DNA of 64,000 bases, taken from positions 2,801,376 through 2,865,375 of the forward strand of contig JACSVZ010000008.1 of NCBI GenBank assembly GCA_014706295.1, read 5' to 3'. How positions within the stretch are numbered: the first letter of the stretch is position 1; each line of letters opens with the position of its first letter. Of the stretch, positions 1 through 12,374 are shown piece by piece. This stretch comes from Lycocorax pyrrhopterus obiensis (lineage: Eukaryota; Chordata; Aves; Passeriformes; Paradisaeidae). Made by a program: the position numbers and the translations under genes. Under the pieces are notes generated by a model. That model did not search any database. It was given only the letters and a program-made list of their open reading frames with translations, and was not told where the DNA came from.

Positions 1-1418
1 CCCAACACAGATTTGTTCTCCAACAGTGCTACCAAGACCCCACAGAGATAGGCAGGAGATGCAAATCCAAGGGATACCTTCCTTGTGGTAACCTGCTCTT
101 TCATGAGGCACCATAGTGAAACCTCCTCCCCAGGACTTAAATCTATTTTTTCTTTTTACAGTCTTTTCAGGGTGTTGAAAATCTTCATTTACACACTCCT
201 TCACCACTCAGGGCTGGAGGCCCAGATTAACTATCCTGGAACACAGTGGTGATGGGAAGGAAGGGTCGCTCTTATCCCTCAGGGGATACCACCCAAGAAA
301 CACAAGAGCAAACTGAGGAGAAAATGTTCCAAATAGCCTTTTTAAAATAAACTTGGAAAGCTCTTTAAAGCTGACACTGACATAAATAAGGACCTTCTCT
401 TCAAAAAGCATTTCAGTGCATAAAACTAGGGAATAGCCAAAGCACAAAAGAAGACTACAATATACAGGAAGCTGAACTCAAGCATAGCTTCCCATGCATG
501 TCAGAACAACAGCACAAAGGGCTGTAACAAAGACTTGTGGGGGGAAGGAGGAAAGTAACAGTCATCTTCAACAAAACTCCACTTAGAAAACTCCAGGAAG
601 TTGCTATGCCCGTTAAAATCAGACCTAGGAACCACATCCCTTTAATTTACTTGCAAAAATAGTTCCAGTACAGCAGATTTATGAATGTCAAGTTATGCTG
701 CTAGCGGAATCTTCCAAACCTCAAGTCATATTCTTGAGGCCCCCGACAAGATCTAGAGCTTCTTAGATTTAAGACACACTTTCAATTAAATGAGTAAGTT
801 TTTCTCCTAAGGCACACCACCTCCTACTTGCTTTTTTGCTCTTTCTCCCATCTTATTTTACCATTGATCATAAATCCAATAAAGTACTGTAATTATCCAA
901 AACAATTGATTTTTTACATAGTCTTTTCCTGGGGACACAGCTAGAGCCCCCTGAAGCATTTGGGAATATTTGGAGGGAAAGTATATATTCATACATAAAA
1001 GCAAGTAACCACATGCCCCAACAAATCCTAGTTGTGGCACAAATAAGTGTGTGCTGGGCTGTCAAATGGTATCAACATGCCTGAGGAAATGAGCCCACCA
1101 GAAACCAAGTCCTGGGAAGGACAGTGGGGATGCTGCTGCTCTCTCTTCATGCTGTTTCTGAGTTTTATACTATACAGGTTTTATTTATTACCAGCAATTT
1201 TGAATTTTCCCACATGACAGAGGAGTGCAATCAGTTCCCAAAGAGCAGCCAAGCAGCTTTCAGATACGTCATGCAGACTGAAAACAAAAACAGAGGATCA
1301 GCCACAGAGCTCAAAACGAAGCTGTTCCATAACTTGATGACTGCAAAGTGATATAATGCAATGTAATCACTAACAAATAATTAATTTACTGACTTGCCAA
1401 GCTCTAATAAAATAGCAC
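1..1418. other. No gene recognised; AT-rich unique sequence
   Basis: Only short reading frames (under 80 codons) are present on either strand, with no recognisable motif. I see no repeat family and no promoter or terminator signal. Confidence 0.5.
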
Positions 1419-1549
1419 CAGAGATGGCATTTTCATTACCAACCCTAGCTTTTGATTTCCTGTCCTTCAGTACCACAGTCTTCTGTTGCCTGTGGTACTG
1501 AAGGACAGGAAATCAAAAGCTAGGGTTGGTAATGAAAATGCCTTCTCTG
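1419..1549. repeat. Near-perfect long hairpin, 60-nt arms
   Basis: The arms are 1419-1478 and 1490-1549, separated by an 11-nt spacer (1479-1489). Positions 1426-1478 and 1490-1542 are exact reverse complements over 53 nt. After one mismatch (1425/1543) the pairing continues for six more bases. Nothing around it looks like a transposon terminus, and no target duplication is visible. The simplest origin is a fold-back (template-switch) duplication of the left arm. A hairpin RNA gene or a local assembly artefact are the alternatives. It is not a known microRNA precursor to my recognition. Confidence 0.95.
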
Positions 1550-3473
1550 CATGGCCTCATGTCCTAGAGATTAGACCCATGTGAACCTTTGGCAGTGAAA
1601 AGTAGTCTGCTACAAACATGGATTTTATCATCACGAAACTATTTGAAAATATGTGTTAAACTTGGCTCAGTATTTTGGCTGAAGTGGAAGGAGCAGGTGC
1701 TTTACCCTTCCATTCAGTGGTGAGCACACTTACAGAGGTTGTGGAAGATTTGTCTTTTCCTGCCCAAAACAGCAGAAGAACAACTTCCAGGGACAAGGCA
1801 TCCACACCTTCTCTAGTCAATCAGTCCCAACATCCCTTCGAAAGAAGCCGAGCAAAGAGTCTAAAAATTTATTTCATAAATGTTACGTCTGTATTTTTTA
1901 CTAAACCTTATCTCTGTTCAAATAACATTAAAATAATAATAAAAGAACTTCTTGTTCAACAAATTACATTGGAAGAGGAAGGAAAAACAGCTCCCACTGA
2001 TGAATGGGGGAAGGTAAATATGCTGTAACTGCCTCCAAATTTTATGGTGTCCCCATAAACATGATGCACAACAGTAATAAAGTCAGAGTAATATGATATG
2101 AAAAGGACAGGTACAACAATACAAAGTGGTCAATCATGTACCTGCCCTGACAACTTTATTACTGCAATGGGTCATTATTACAATGGGACATTTTAGCACA
2201 CCTAAGATATTTCAAGGTAAAAAGACGACTACAGGACCAGGTACATTACGAATGCAATAATTACACTCCACGGTTGCATTTCACCAAAAGGAAAAGACAA
2301 TAATATGCCATAAGCCATGGTGACATCTAAACCTTTCGTCTGAATCAAAATGAGCCTTTTGACACAATATTACAGGAAGGCTTTTGTTTCTTCTAATCCC
2401 CTGTCACAAAATTTGATTCTACCTAGTGAATGTACCTATGCAGAAAATACCACCTTTATTTGCCTGGAATGAGAAGAGGTTTTTTGCAATCTTTTTCTTA
2501 CTGATAATCACTTGCATGTCTACACACCTTAGACAACTAACTGCCCAGTTGGAAAACCGTTTATTATTCTGCCAATTTGTTACACACAGTTACTCTTCTT
2601 TACAGCACTTTCAAGGTGAAAAAAAAATAGAACATCGGAGGTAGATGAAGAACAAACCCAGAATCCACATGAAGATCATTTGCATGACTGTATCTCCAAA
2701 ATCTGACCTTCTTAGAAGAGTCTACTCCTACCGTCCCTCTCCCATCATGTGGTTTTGAGTTTCTTGGAGTTTTCTGTGAGTCAGCAAACATTATGGCAAA
2801 AAATGCTATTGTGATTTCTCCTAATAATCTAATTTTCTATGTTCTCCTCACTACTTCAGTGGCCACCAGGCCAAAAAGACTGAGAAGTCTTTTTCTCCTG
2901 ACTCTGCAGACATTGTCACAATGTAATTAACCCAAACCAGGGGACCATAGCTGCTTGCCAAAAAAGGAACAGAAAGGAAACCTTTGCAGCCTCCTGACAA
3001 ATGTTCCTAAGTCAAAAGCAGCTCCTTGCCACACAGCCACACCAAGTAGCATTCTGCACTGCTGTACATGAGGGATGAGAAACGCTGGGGTGGGGTAAAG
3101 GGAGAGAGGACTAAGCAAGGAACACTGAAATTCATCCTTGAAACATTTAGCTGAAGTCAACAGAAGGATTCCAGAATTAATTAGATCTCTGTAAGTGCTT
3201 GTCACTCCTCCAGACAAACAGTAACTTTTTTTCTTGAGAAAAAGCAGATATCTGTACATTTCGGTGTGACAAACCAGAAACATGCTACTAGATTCTCCAA
3301 TACTCTGTGTCCTCTTCTGAGATGATCAGAGCTTCATCTCAGGCAACCAGAGGAAATCTGGTAAATTCACTGCACAGTTCCTTCTAGAGGGATAATATCC
3401 TGAGGTCCATAAGCATGGATCCTCACCCAGTATGTCCCATACAAGGTTTTATTTGAATGATATCCTGCATAAG
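1550..3473. other. No gene recognised; one imperfect inverted repeat
   Basis: The longest open frames (1675-2028 plus and 2927-3283 minus, each under 120 codons) have no recognisable domain and sit in AT-rich sequence. An imperfect inverted repeat spans 2072-2164. The end segments at 2072-2086 and 2147-2164 pair apart from a small bulge. A second pairing block flanks the loop (near 2105-2113 and 2138-2146), with about 18 unpaired bases in the left arm. Confidence 0.5.
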
Positions 3474-4414
3474 TGTCTTGGTTTGAAAGACAGATGTCTG
3501 CCAAGGAAGGCAGGAACTTCTTTTGGAATGAAATATATGACCCCCTTCCTTTCAAATTATTATAATTTTGAAATTAAGAGGCTTTCAGGCAAAGACATGG
3601 GAAAAGGAATATGGGAAAAGGAATATGGGAAAAGGAATAACAGTTATTAGTATGTATATGTATAATAAGGCAAATAAACAACAACAGCAGCAACAACAAA
3701 CAAAAACAGAAAACCCAATGAACAGTCTCTCCCCTGCTCTTTAAACACTTTCCCCTTGGGTGCAGTTCCGCTCACAGCCGGCAGGGGCGCTGGTGGCTCC
3801 CGGCCGGGCAGGGTGGGTGCGATGATTCCCCCGGGGCTGCAGGGGGCGCTGTGGCGCGAGCTCAGAGACCACGCAGTGATGGCGGCTTGGCCAAGACGGG
3901 AAGTCACAGGCAGCAGCTGGTCGCGGTTGCTGGGTACCACACAGAGGTGGCCCCGTACGGGGACACCCCATGCGTCCTCTCCGGACCCTCTCCCCCCCAC
4001 CAAGCAGCCAGGAAACAAAGAAAGAATTAAGCAGACCGAGATCTCTGAGTCCAACACACAGGAGCCGCCACAGCAATGCATCGCGGGCAGAGGGTCCAGC
4101 GCACACTGGTTCTGAGCTCCGAGCAGTCAGGCGGCAGGGAAGCAAGCAAACAACTCCTTCGCCCCCGAATTCGGAAACTGGACTCCACAGAAACCCGGCT
4201 AAAACCTCCGGGGTAGCCCCCTTACCTTTTTCTTGTGGTATCACCCGCAACCCGCCCCCAGCCAGGGCCATTTCAATGGAATGTTGTGACACCCAGCTAC
4301 ACCTTTTGTTTCCCAATTGCCCCATTTGTCTCTCAGGCACCCCGGCCCCTCACATTGTCCTTCTTCCAAGTAGCAGATGGGAAAAAATTCACTGAAAAAA
4401 ACAAACCCAGAACA
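3474..4414 (-). mobile_element. Probable ERV LTR, minus strand
   Basis: On the plus strand the block opens with TGTCTTGGTTTGAAAG and closes with CAAACCCAGAACA, which are roughly inverted termini. The same terminal design (TGT..TGGTTTGA / ..CAAACC..CA) recurs in the better supported LTRs at 42160 and 44405. The right part (3750-4300) is GC-rich, as expected for an LTR promoter (U3) read on the minus strand. The left part holds a 14-bp triplicate (3597-3640) and CAA/CAG-rich simple sequence. I could not find a clean target duplication, so the edges are approximate. The open frames at 3647-4395 are read-through of this GC-rich LTR, not genes. Confidence 0.55.
3597..3640. repeat. Short tandem repeat, 14-bp unit, three copies
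   Basis: The unit ATGGGAAAAGGAAT is repeated about three times in tandem inside the LTR at 3474-4414. It is followed by CAA/CAG-rich simple sequence near 3670-3705. Confidence 0.85.
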
Positions 4415-4443
4415 GTTAAGTTTTAAGAAGATAATGATTCATT

Positions 4444-4463
4444 TAAAAAAAAAAAAAAAAAAA
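4444..4463. repeat. Poly(A) run of about 20
   Basis: An uninterrupted A tract lies just beyond the LTR at 3474-4414. It is not preceded by a recognisable SINE or processed-gene copy. Confidence 0.85.
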
Positions 4464-4720
4464 ACAACATTTTATTAATATTGTTATAGCTTTGTCTTTA
4501 ACAGAGAAAGATAAAGCAATGTAAAGATAACACGCCTGTGACAAAATCACAGTAATTGGTTAAAAAAAATGGATGGCTGTTTATAATGGTATGAATGTAA
4601 AAATGTATTGAGACTGTATCAAATTAAATTAATGATGTACCTCTTTAAATAATCCTTTTTAGGCCTTATTCCTTAAACTCTTTTTGAGTGTACTTAGCTT
4701 TCATGTGCATTACAGTTTAA

Positions 4721-5073
4721 TGTGGGAGCCAGTGAACATGCCTTTGTGTTGGTGACCGGAGTGGGCTCCCCCGGGGTTCATTGCCCTTTGGTATGATCTG
4801 TCCTGGTTTGAATTCCCCGTTGGCTTTCAGCCTCGTCACTCCCCCAGGGCTCTCCCATTGCTCCCTGATCCCTGATCCCGCCTTTCCCCCAGCACCGGGA
4901 AAAACCCTGAGCGAGCCACTGTTCTCTGAATTTGCTGTCTGCCCTTTGAGGGTGAAGATGTAATGAACTCTCGGAATGAAGGAAAAGCAAATTCCCTTCC
5001 CACCTCTTTGTTACTGACTTCATACCGAACCTGCCTGTGCGTTCATGGAGCCAGGCAGGGAGGGTATTTATTA
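4721..5073 (+). mobile_element. Solo LTR, class II type, same family as provirus E1
   Basis: It is flanked by a perfect 6-bp target duplication, GTTTAA, at 4715-4720 and 5074-5079. A 6-bp duplication is typical of class II (ERVK-like) integrases. The sequence aligns along its length with the LTRs of provirus E1 (45197-45581 and 50180-50570, minus strand). Shared blocks include the TGTGG.AGCC start, the segment around TTTGAATTCCC, the CTCGTCACTCCCC block and the GGGAAAAACCCTGAGC block. It starts with TG but ends in ATTA next to the duplication, not in CA. E1 shows the same non-canonical end. It is shorter than the E1 LTRs and visibly diverged from them. Confidence 0.88.
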
Positions 5074-5431
5074 GTTTAACTTCTTCCATAAGCATCCCAG
5101 AGGCCACCCTCATCGAAAAGAAACAAAAACCCAAACCACTTATTATGGGCTGCAAGGCCATACAATCTGCAATGCTCCCAGTTTTTAAGGTCTGTGAAGG
5201 ATGTTTCTGACTGTATAAACTGTAAAAGCAACACATGGAGCTAACAGGAGTGAATACATCACGTCCTTGTAAACAATGTTCACAAATACCTGGTAGCAAG
5301 TCCTGTTTTCCCTAAGTAAAGCCAACAGCTGGATATAAACTATAATATCATTGGTCTCTGTAATGAATATTTCAGAATCAGGCTCCACATCCTACATGCA
5401 GCTGAAGCCAGCACTGCTCTATCAGTGTATC

Positions 5432-6074
5432 TGTCTCAGTTTAGAGACAAATTAAGAAGAAAACACTCTGGAATGAGTCATCTCCTCTAAAAAGGGTTCC
5501 AACAATCCCTTTCCACCAATAGGAAATGAATACTAGTGGATGAAAGTGAAAAAAAAAAACCCAAAACAACAGTTTATTAACAAACAGAATGTCCACAAGG
5601 CACAGGGGAAAAAGTAAATAAATGCTAGATATTAAACTGTCAGACCTTACCCCCTCCACACACACACACTGGAACAAAAACCCAAAATGCCAGGGAAAAA
5701 ATACCGGCTCACACCATATGGTAGAAGATAGCGCCAGCTTCTCTCTCAGGGGAAAAAAAAACCAGGAGCTTCAGGCAGCAGGACTAAACAGGCTGTCCAC
5801 CTCAAAAAGTTGCCAAAGGATTCCTGTTGCAGCTTCTCCAAGGCCAGGAAAGGAAAGAAAAAACCTTCTTGCCTGCGCTAACAAAACCGAGCTAGCCATG
5901 CAAAACCCAGGCCGCCCCACACCTTGGATGCCTGGGCAGTGAGGCTTTGAAAAAGCCTGCCAAAGAGCCCAAGGTTTCCCCCTACCCCAGACCCACCTTA
6001 AAGATACAGCAACCATTTTTGGCATAAAGCAGAAGATCAGGGAATAGACTATCATCATAAATCACCCCAAGACA
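5432..6074 (-). mobile_element. Solo LTR, minus strand, same family as 24575-25155
   Basis: Read on the minus strand it begins TGTCTTGGGGTGAT and ends AAACTGAGACA. The plus-strand LTR at 24575 begins TGTCCTGGGGTGAT and ends AACCGAGACA, so the two are family members. A poly(A) signal AATAAA lies on the minus strand at 5573-5578, at the position equivalent to that in the other copy. The flanks (GTATC and CCATC) agree at only three of five positions, so any 5-bp duplication has decayed. The open frame at 5771-6058 minus lies inside the LTR and is not a gene. Confidence 0.75.
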
Positions 6075-9000
6075 CCATCACAAACCTGTAAACTCTGCAA
6101 TGGAGAAAGGCCTTAACAAGAAACAGTGCAAGAAAAAAATATGTATAATGAATTCTTCACTATGCCATATTGAGTGCCTCTAAGTATCTTTTCCCTCATA
6201 GACACAAGAACATGTAGTAATAAAAATTATTCAAAAATTATAACAAAATCATCCGTTTCTAGCTTTTTAAAAAATCAGATAAACTGTGAGCAAATTTTCC
6301 ACCTTCAGCAGTTTTCCATATACTCCCCCCCTCCAGTGCAAATCTAATTGCAGCATGCAGACCAACTTACTTCTTAGTTCATTTACCAAAGCAGCAGAAA
6401 GTCTCTATAAAAGCATCAGTCAAAGCAACAACATGTATCTCTTAATTAACTGGTATACCATAAAGCAAAAGGCTGTTATGACTTTGCAAACATCAGAACA
6501 TATTCCTGCAGGGCAGAACTCGGCCCGGATATACAAAATAACTCTTTTCAAATGGGTTTATGCTTCTAAGACAGTTAGAGGAGCCTTCTGTTAAAATTCC
6601 TTCAGGAAAGCCTCCATGCAATCCCAGAGCATACACTGGGGGACTATTTCTTGTCTTCCAGGCTACTGGGCACAGCATTGCCTTCTTAATCTCATGACAT
6701 GCATGTGTTGGCAGCGAAACATGAACACAGACCAGAGCTAATTCTATTTTCTGCCTAAAGACAGCAGATTTTTCTCACCATGAAAACAACCACTTCAGTA
6801 CTACCCATGATTTTGTAACACTGGGCAGCAAAATATTGGTGGGGTTTTTTTAGGTGAACCCTGGGTACCTGCTTCTGGAAGAAAGATAATTTTGAGAGTG
6901 ACTCACATCTTACTGTAAAGGTGATGGAGGATCTCACATTTATTTAGAGCTGCAGCAATTCTTTATAAAAAGAATTACCCGTATTATTTTCTCCAAGGAA
7001 CAGTGTGTATTTGTTAACCAAGAAGCATCTGATATGATACACCAGTGAAAGGAAAAGAAGCCAGACATAGCTGCCATAATCTTATCTTTTTTTACTACAT
7101 TCAGCAGATTAAATTAAGTATACCTAATTTGCAGTGCTTTATCTTGACCATAACTGCACAAATAGATGAGGCAGCAGGCCCTTTATTTGTGATTCTTTGT
7201 TCCATGCCGGCAAAGCACAACAGTCGTAAACCCAGCTTAAGCATCAATGGCTGCTTTATGCTGCCCAAGTGATAAAAACCACTTAGAGCTTATCAGTCAA
7301 TATGCACCTCCATTTATCAGAGGCTAATTTATTTGAGTTGTACATAACTGACTGGAAATCAGAAATCTTTAGCTTGTTTCTTCCTGCATATCAGCTTCCT
7401 CACTTGAAACGATTTTATTTGCATGTTGTTGCAAAGTTTATTTATCATTTTATATCCATCTGAGAAACTTTGAGAAATCCTTGCGGGGAAACTGCAGTAA
7501 ACTGGATATATTTGTTCAAGCTGGAGCATTATCTTTTATTGTGCAAAGATTTTTACTCTGTATTGACTTTGAACATGACCTTTGGTTTATGCTCTAGTCA
7601 CCACAGTGAAATTAGACTGTCAGACTGTGACCTCACTTTGAAAAAGGGAAAATCAGTCCATCAGTTATTACTCCAAAAGGGCTCAAAAATAAACAGAGTT
7701 CAAATGTAAAGACACTGAAACAGACAAGTCTTCCAGCAAGAGGATGAAGCCATGTTGCAATAGAAGATGTTATACATTGATGAAAAGTGAAGCACCACTG
7801 TCGCCTCTTTTGCTATTTCACAGAGAAAATATCATGTAAAATTTCTAACCGGAGACAGTGGAGGAATGAACTTATTTACACCCCACTTAAAAATGTCAGA
7901 CTGGAAAGCTTTTGTGAAATGTAACAAAGATAACTAACATATAGGATAAAAAATAGCTACTTTTATTTTATGAATTAACTAGATAATTTCATGTAATAGT
8001 CACATTCATTTATGAACTGTTACTCAAAAATTCAAGAATCTTAATATTTTATTTTGAAAAAAAAATTGGTTTTTAGTTTGCAATGGACAGTGCAAACACG
8101 GAATTTCATCAGGATTTATATTTACTTAAGAATATTTCACCTCAATTACTTGTGCAAATTAAGAATTTTTTTATATGAAAGATTTGCCTTGACACAAATA
8201 TCATCATAAATATATCAGAATGTATAAATTCAGTAGCTATAAAATATTCAAATCTCATTCTAAAAATGATTTTGCCTTTAGAGCTCAGAAAACTGCATTT
8301 TTTATTCCAATTCTTCATAAAATTGTAAATTAGAAATTAATCGAGAGCTATATTCACCAAAACCAGCTGAACCATATCTGCTTTGCTGCTTGCTTCAGCA
8401 TTGCTGCTATATATTGCTGCAAAAATATTAACATTTAGCCTGCTGTACTATAAACAGGGAGAATGAAATACATAGTTTTAAATAACTATGACGTTGCCTA
8501 TCTTTTTCAGTTCATACTTGGACATTTTTACAAACAAGATCAATAAAGCTGGAGTCTAGGACGTCTTCTCTCTTTCCTAGCTGCAATTACTAGTCTCAGA
8601 TATGAAGTGAGCTCAAAGAACACCAAGACCAATCAATACGGAGCCACCAGAGCTCAGAATCCTTGTCTGAGAGGCAGCACAACCTGTACCAAGGAGAGCC
8701 CCAACACAGGAAAGCACTGGGGAAAGCAGCCCTATGAGAAGGGTCTGGCCTCAGCAAGTTGGAGAAGGTATGGATTCACTCTCTCCACATCACACTCTTG
8801 CCCAGCAGAGCTCTAGTGCAAATTAAATCTGCAGTTTGGGTGGCAGTGGGAGAAGGTCAAAGTAATTTAGTAGAAGAAATCCCCAAAAACTTCCTTTCAG
8901 TTATGAATCCCAGACAGGTCAGCTTCAGTTGGTCCTTCAGCTGTCTAACAGCTGAAAACATCAAAAATGCTGCCAAACCAACTATTTAATGAAATAAAAA

Positions 9001-9650
9001 GCTTTGAGCACAAGTACATACTTTTGGAGTCACAAACACAAGGCTGGCTACTAGGAAAAGTGCTGGGCATACCACACTCAGACAGATACAGGATTCCAGA
9101 GAGTTTGTTAAAATTTTTCCTCACAGCTTCACAGCATTTCAAGGTCCTTTAGCAGTGCCCAAACCACAGCTTCTCACACCTCGGCTTTAGTTGTGCTCTT
9201 CTCAGATGTCTCTTTCTCCTATATCCTTTCAGACAGCTTCTAGACAGAAAAAGTGAAGGCTAAATCATAAAAAGGTTTTAAATCAGTGGTAGCTGCATAA
9301 CTGGCACAGCCACACCTTCCCAGGTTTTTGGAAGGCAGGAGGAGGGCAGTGAGCACTGTCAAGTGTGTTACTCTCCTCTGCAGTGCCATTCTGCTTTCTA
9401 GGGCACTGCAAGGGGTAAGGCATGTTCATTGCCTTTTCCTGGTGTTTTAATCTCCAGATAGGCCTCTCTTATGTGGTTATTTGAGAGGGGAAAAGTAACC
9501 TTTGCTTCCCTGTCATGGGGATCCAGGGCCTGTTTAATTTCTGTATGCCTCCTGGAAGAGCTCATCAAGGAACTAATGAGCGGACCACAGTTGTGTGTAG
9601 AGTGCAGTCATCTTCTCCAAAATTACACTGAGTGTGATTTGGACATGGTT
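6075..9650. other. No gene recognised; AT-rich unique sequence
   Basis: Frames are short (102 codons at most, 6286-6594 plus) and lack recognisable domains. 7900-8530 is particularly AT-rich and repeat-free. I cannot tell whether any of it is conserved non-coding sequence. Confidence 0.5.
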
Positions 9651-9779
9651 GGCCAGATTGCACGGGGCTTGTAGCACCCTGCTCTAGTGGAAAGTGTCCA
9701 TGCCTGTAGCAGGGGGTAGCACTGGATGGGCTTTAAGGTCCCTTTTGACCCAAACCAGTCTGCTTCTGTGATTCTATGG
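9651..9779 (+). mobile_element. CR1 LINE 3' tail fragment, plus strand
   Basis: This is a 5'-truncated CR1 retrotransposon. It contains the characteristic end block (CTAGTGGAAAGTGTCC, then CTTTAAGGTCCC, then CCCAAACCAG) and terminates in CTGTGATTCTATG, the avian CR1 tail. No reverse-transcriptase coding sequence is left, so the copy is inert. Confidence 0.88.
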
Positions 9780-11847
9780 CAAAGATATTCATAAAGAAAC
9801 CAGGTACCGGAGAAAGAAAGATGGATGAATGTGAGTGCTATTCAGGAAAGACTTCATGTCCCATCTCCTGGTTCTGTCCAACTTCATTTTGTCCCCTCTT
9901 CCTTCCCACCTTCTGTTTTTGTAAGCAGGGAGACATTTTCAGGAGGGATTTGAATGAAGCAAGTGGCTTGCCATGACCTTAGAGAAAGGTGTTCCAAGTG
10001 AAGGTAGCTCCTGGTGAGACAGGAAAGAGGGATGGTAAGGGGAAAAACTAAAGATGGATTGGGGAACACCACCACCGGCACAAGGCACAGGAAGGGACAT
10101 GCGCAAATGGGGAAAACTGTGATCAAAATAAGGGCAAGTACAAATATTTTGGTGCCAGTGTTTTGGCTAAAGCATAGCTTTAGCATTACTAACATGGAAA
10201 AACGTACAATAGCTGGGACAGGAATTGATTGGATCCCAGTTCAGAAATTTGACTGAAGAATGTAAATTTATTTTACTCAGCATATTGTGACAGTCTGGGA
10301 TGCACATTACATCCTGGACTGATGAATACAAAAGCCCACTTCTGCCACCTGCCAACTGCATGGCTTTACCTGCCACATTGCCACACATGGCTGTGTCCCA
10401 ACAGCTGAACTCTTACTACCCCAAGCAGCAAGGTCACATCAGTCTGTTGGCTGGGACCACTCCCTGGGCTAGGCCAGCTCCAGGGACAAAAACCAAGGAA
10501 GAGTCCTTGCCAATATTATTATAGCACAGACAACTGCGAGGTCTGGCACTGCTTAATTTCCTGCATGACTCAGCTCTGAGGAAAGAAAAACACTGAAGAT
10601 GAAGATTACTTGATCATTCACCTTGATCATGAGGACAGTGGTAGTACCATAAAAAAAATCATGGATAAGGATATAATAGAAAGAGCTTGACCAGAGAAAT
10701 CAGGAACTCTGACTTGGAAATGGCAAACTTGAAAAAATAGTAAATGCATATGACAAAAACAGCCCAGAGTAAAGCCTTCTCTGATACTCCTTCAGCCTCC
10801 TTCCTTCACAAAATTTTGTATGTCAGGGGCAAAGATTTAACTGAGGTCACTCAATAGCATCAAAAACAGGCGATGTCTTGAACACTCATATGACTGTCAG
10901 GAATCTGCTTTCTTCAAAGCAAGGAAACACAGCACAGGCAGTGAACAAGAGATAAGTGATCTTGCTAGCTTTACATCAAGTATTCCTCATTTCAATTACA
11001 TCGGAAAGTAACAAATATAAAAATGTGTGGATTCTGCAAATTTTGCATTTTTCTGCACTTTTTGCTATTTCCCTCAAGATCAAGGCTTTGATATTAAAAA
11101 AAAAATTCGTGTGTTTATATGTATTTACATTACAAAGACCCTTCACAGTAAAAAATACTGCCCTTTCTTTAATTTAGTCATAGATACCTGCCTGGAGTTT
11201 AAAAAAAAAAAAAAGGGGGCGTGTGTATTCCTTCCCTCTACTCACATCAATGATGTCTTAAATTCAAAGATCAGTCGAGACTTTGTAAAGGATATCATGA
11301 CAAATCTCAGATTAATCTCTTAGAAGGTCACCTTCATTATAGAAGAAGATGTAATTTTTACCAGAGAGGAGAAAGATAAAGACCAATCAACACATTTGCC
11401 TCTGAAAAAGTCTAGTCAAACCACTTATTTGACATTCAGGCATATTAATAACAGTAATTAATAATACATTCCTGCATCTTGCATAAAATGCCTTGAGTTC
11501 TTTATTTCCTAGGGACCTACCAGAAAAAAAATTATTTGGGTTTAAGAAAAGCCTTTACAAACATTACATACAGGTTATAAACGTATCTGGGCACAGATAA
11601 ATCCACTTGGTCTCTACATCACTTTAGACAGTATGTTGATCATGTATTAAAAAAAAGAAATAGAGCTGATTATCATGATAAAAATCAAGGTGGGGAAGGA
11701 TGTATTTCTCCCTTGAAAAGCTTGGTTGTTAAGAAGGGATTTTAAAAAACAACAAGCAGGAACATGCAGTTTGCTAACTATGCTTATGCAGGGGTATCTT
11801 AGGTTGCAACATAAGATATAACCAAAAGTATGTATTCTATCACCATC
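9780..11847. other. No gene recognised
   Basis: Reading frames are of background length and no repeat family was recognised. Short A-rich runs occur at 11095-11105 and 11200-11214. Confidence 0.45.
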
Positions 11848-12345
11848 TGTTAAAACCAGGTGGGGCAGGGTTTTTTATCTCTTCCATGACACATCCCTGG
11901 TAACTCCCTCTGGGAGATATCTTCTGTTAATGGGCCATCTAACCTCACTGCATAACTCATAAAATTACATCATCCCATTGTGAGATGCTCCACCCAGGGG
12001 AAGGGACCAAGCGTTCCTACCTGGATATAATCTGAGGTTTGGAACACTAGGGTGGCCTGACCTACTGGATTCCTAGAGGACCAGAGCTACATAACCACCA
12101 CTGGACCTTCAGAAGAAGACCAGACCCTTCTACAGGATCACTGCTTCAACAGAACCACATCCATCACTCCAACAGGACTGCAGCCACCATTTAATTGGAC
12201 TGCTACCACCACTCTGACCGACAGGGTGTCAGGTTGTATCCTGACTCTGTCAGTGTTTCTGTATTACTGGATTTATTTTTAATTTTCCTATTAAATTTTA
12301 GCTCTGATTTCGAGTCTCTCATTGGTTTGCTTTCAACCTAGTACA
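11848..12345 (+). mobile_element. Probable ERV LTR, plus strand
   Basis: The block starts TGTTAAAACCAGG and ends near CAACCTAGTACA. Inside it has a TATA-like box (CTGGATATAATC near 12022) and a late A-rich poly(A)-like signal (ATTAAA near 12290). Between them is a run of repeated CCACCA/ACCACAT-like pyrimidine-purine sequence. The arrangement matches a passerine LTR type I recognise by pattern. I found no clear target duplication, so the edges may be a few bases off. Confidence 0.65.
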
Positions 12346-12374
12346 AGGGGTTAGACCTGAAAGACATGATGCCC

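Noticed and set aside
3741..4395. 199-codon minus and 141-codon plus frames
   Set aside because: They lie in the GC-rich half of the probable LTR at 3474-4414. The composition explains the open frames.
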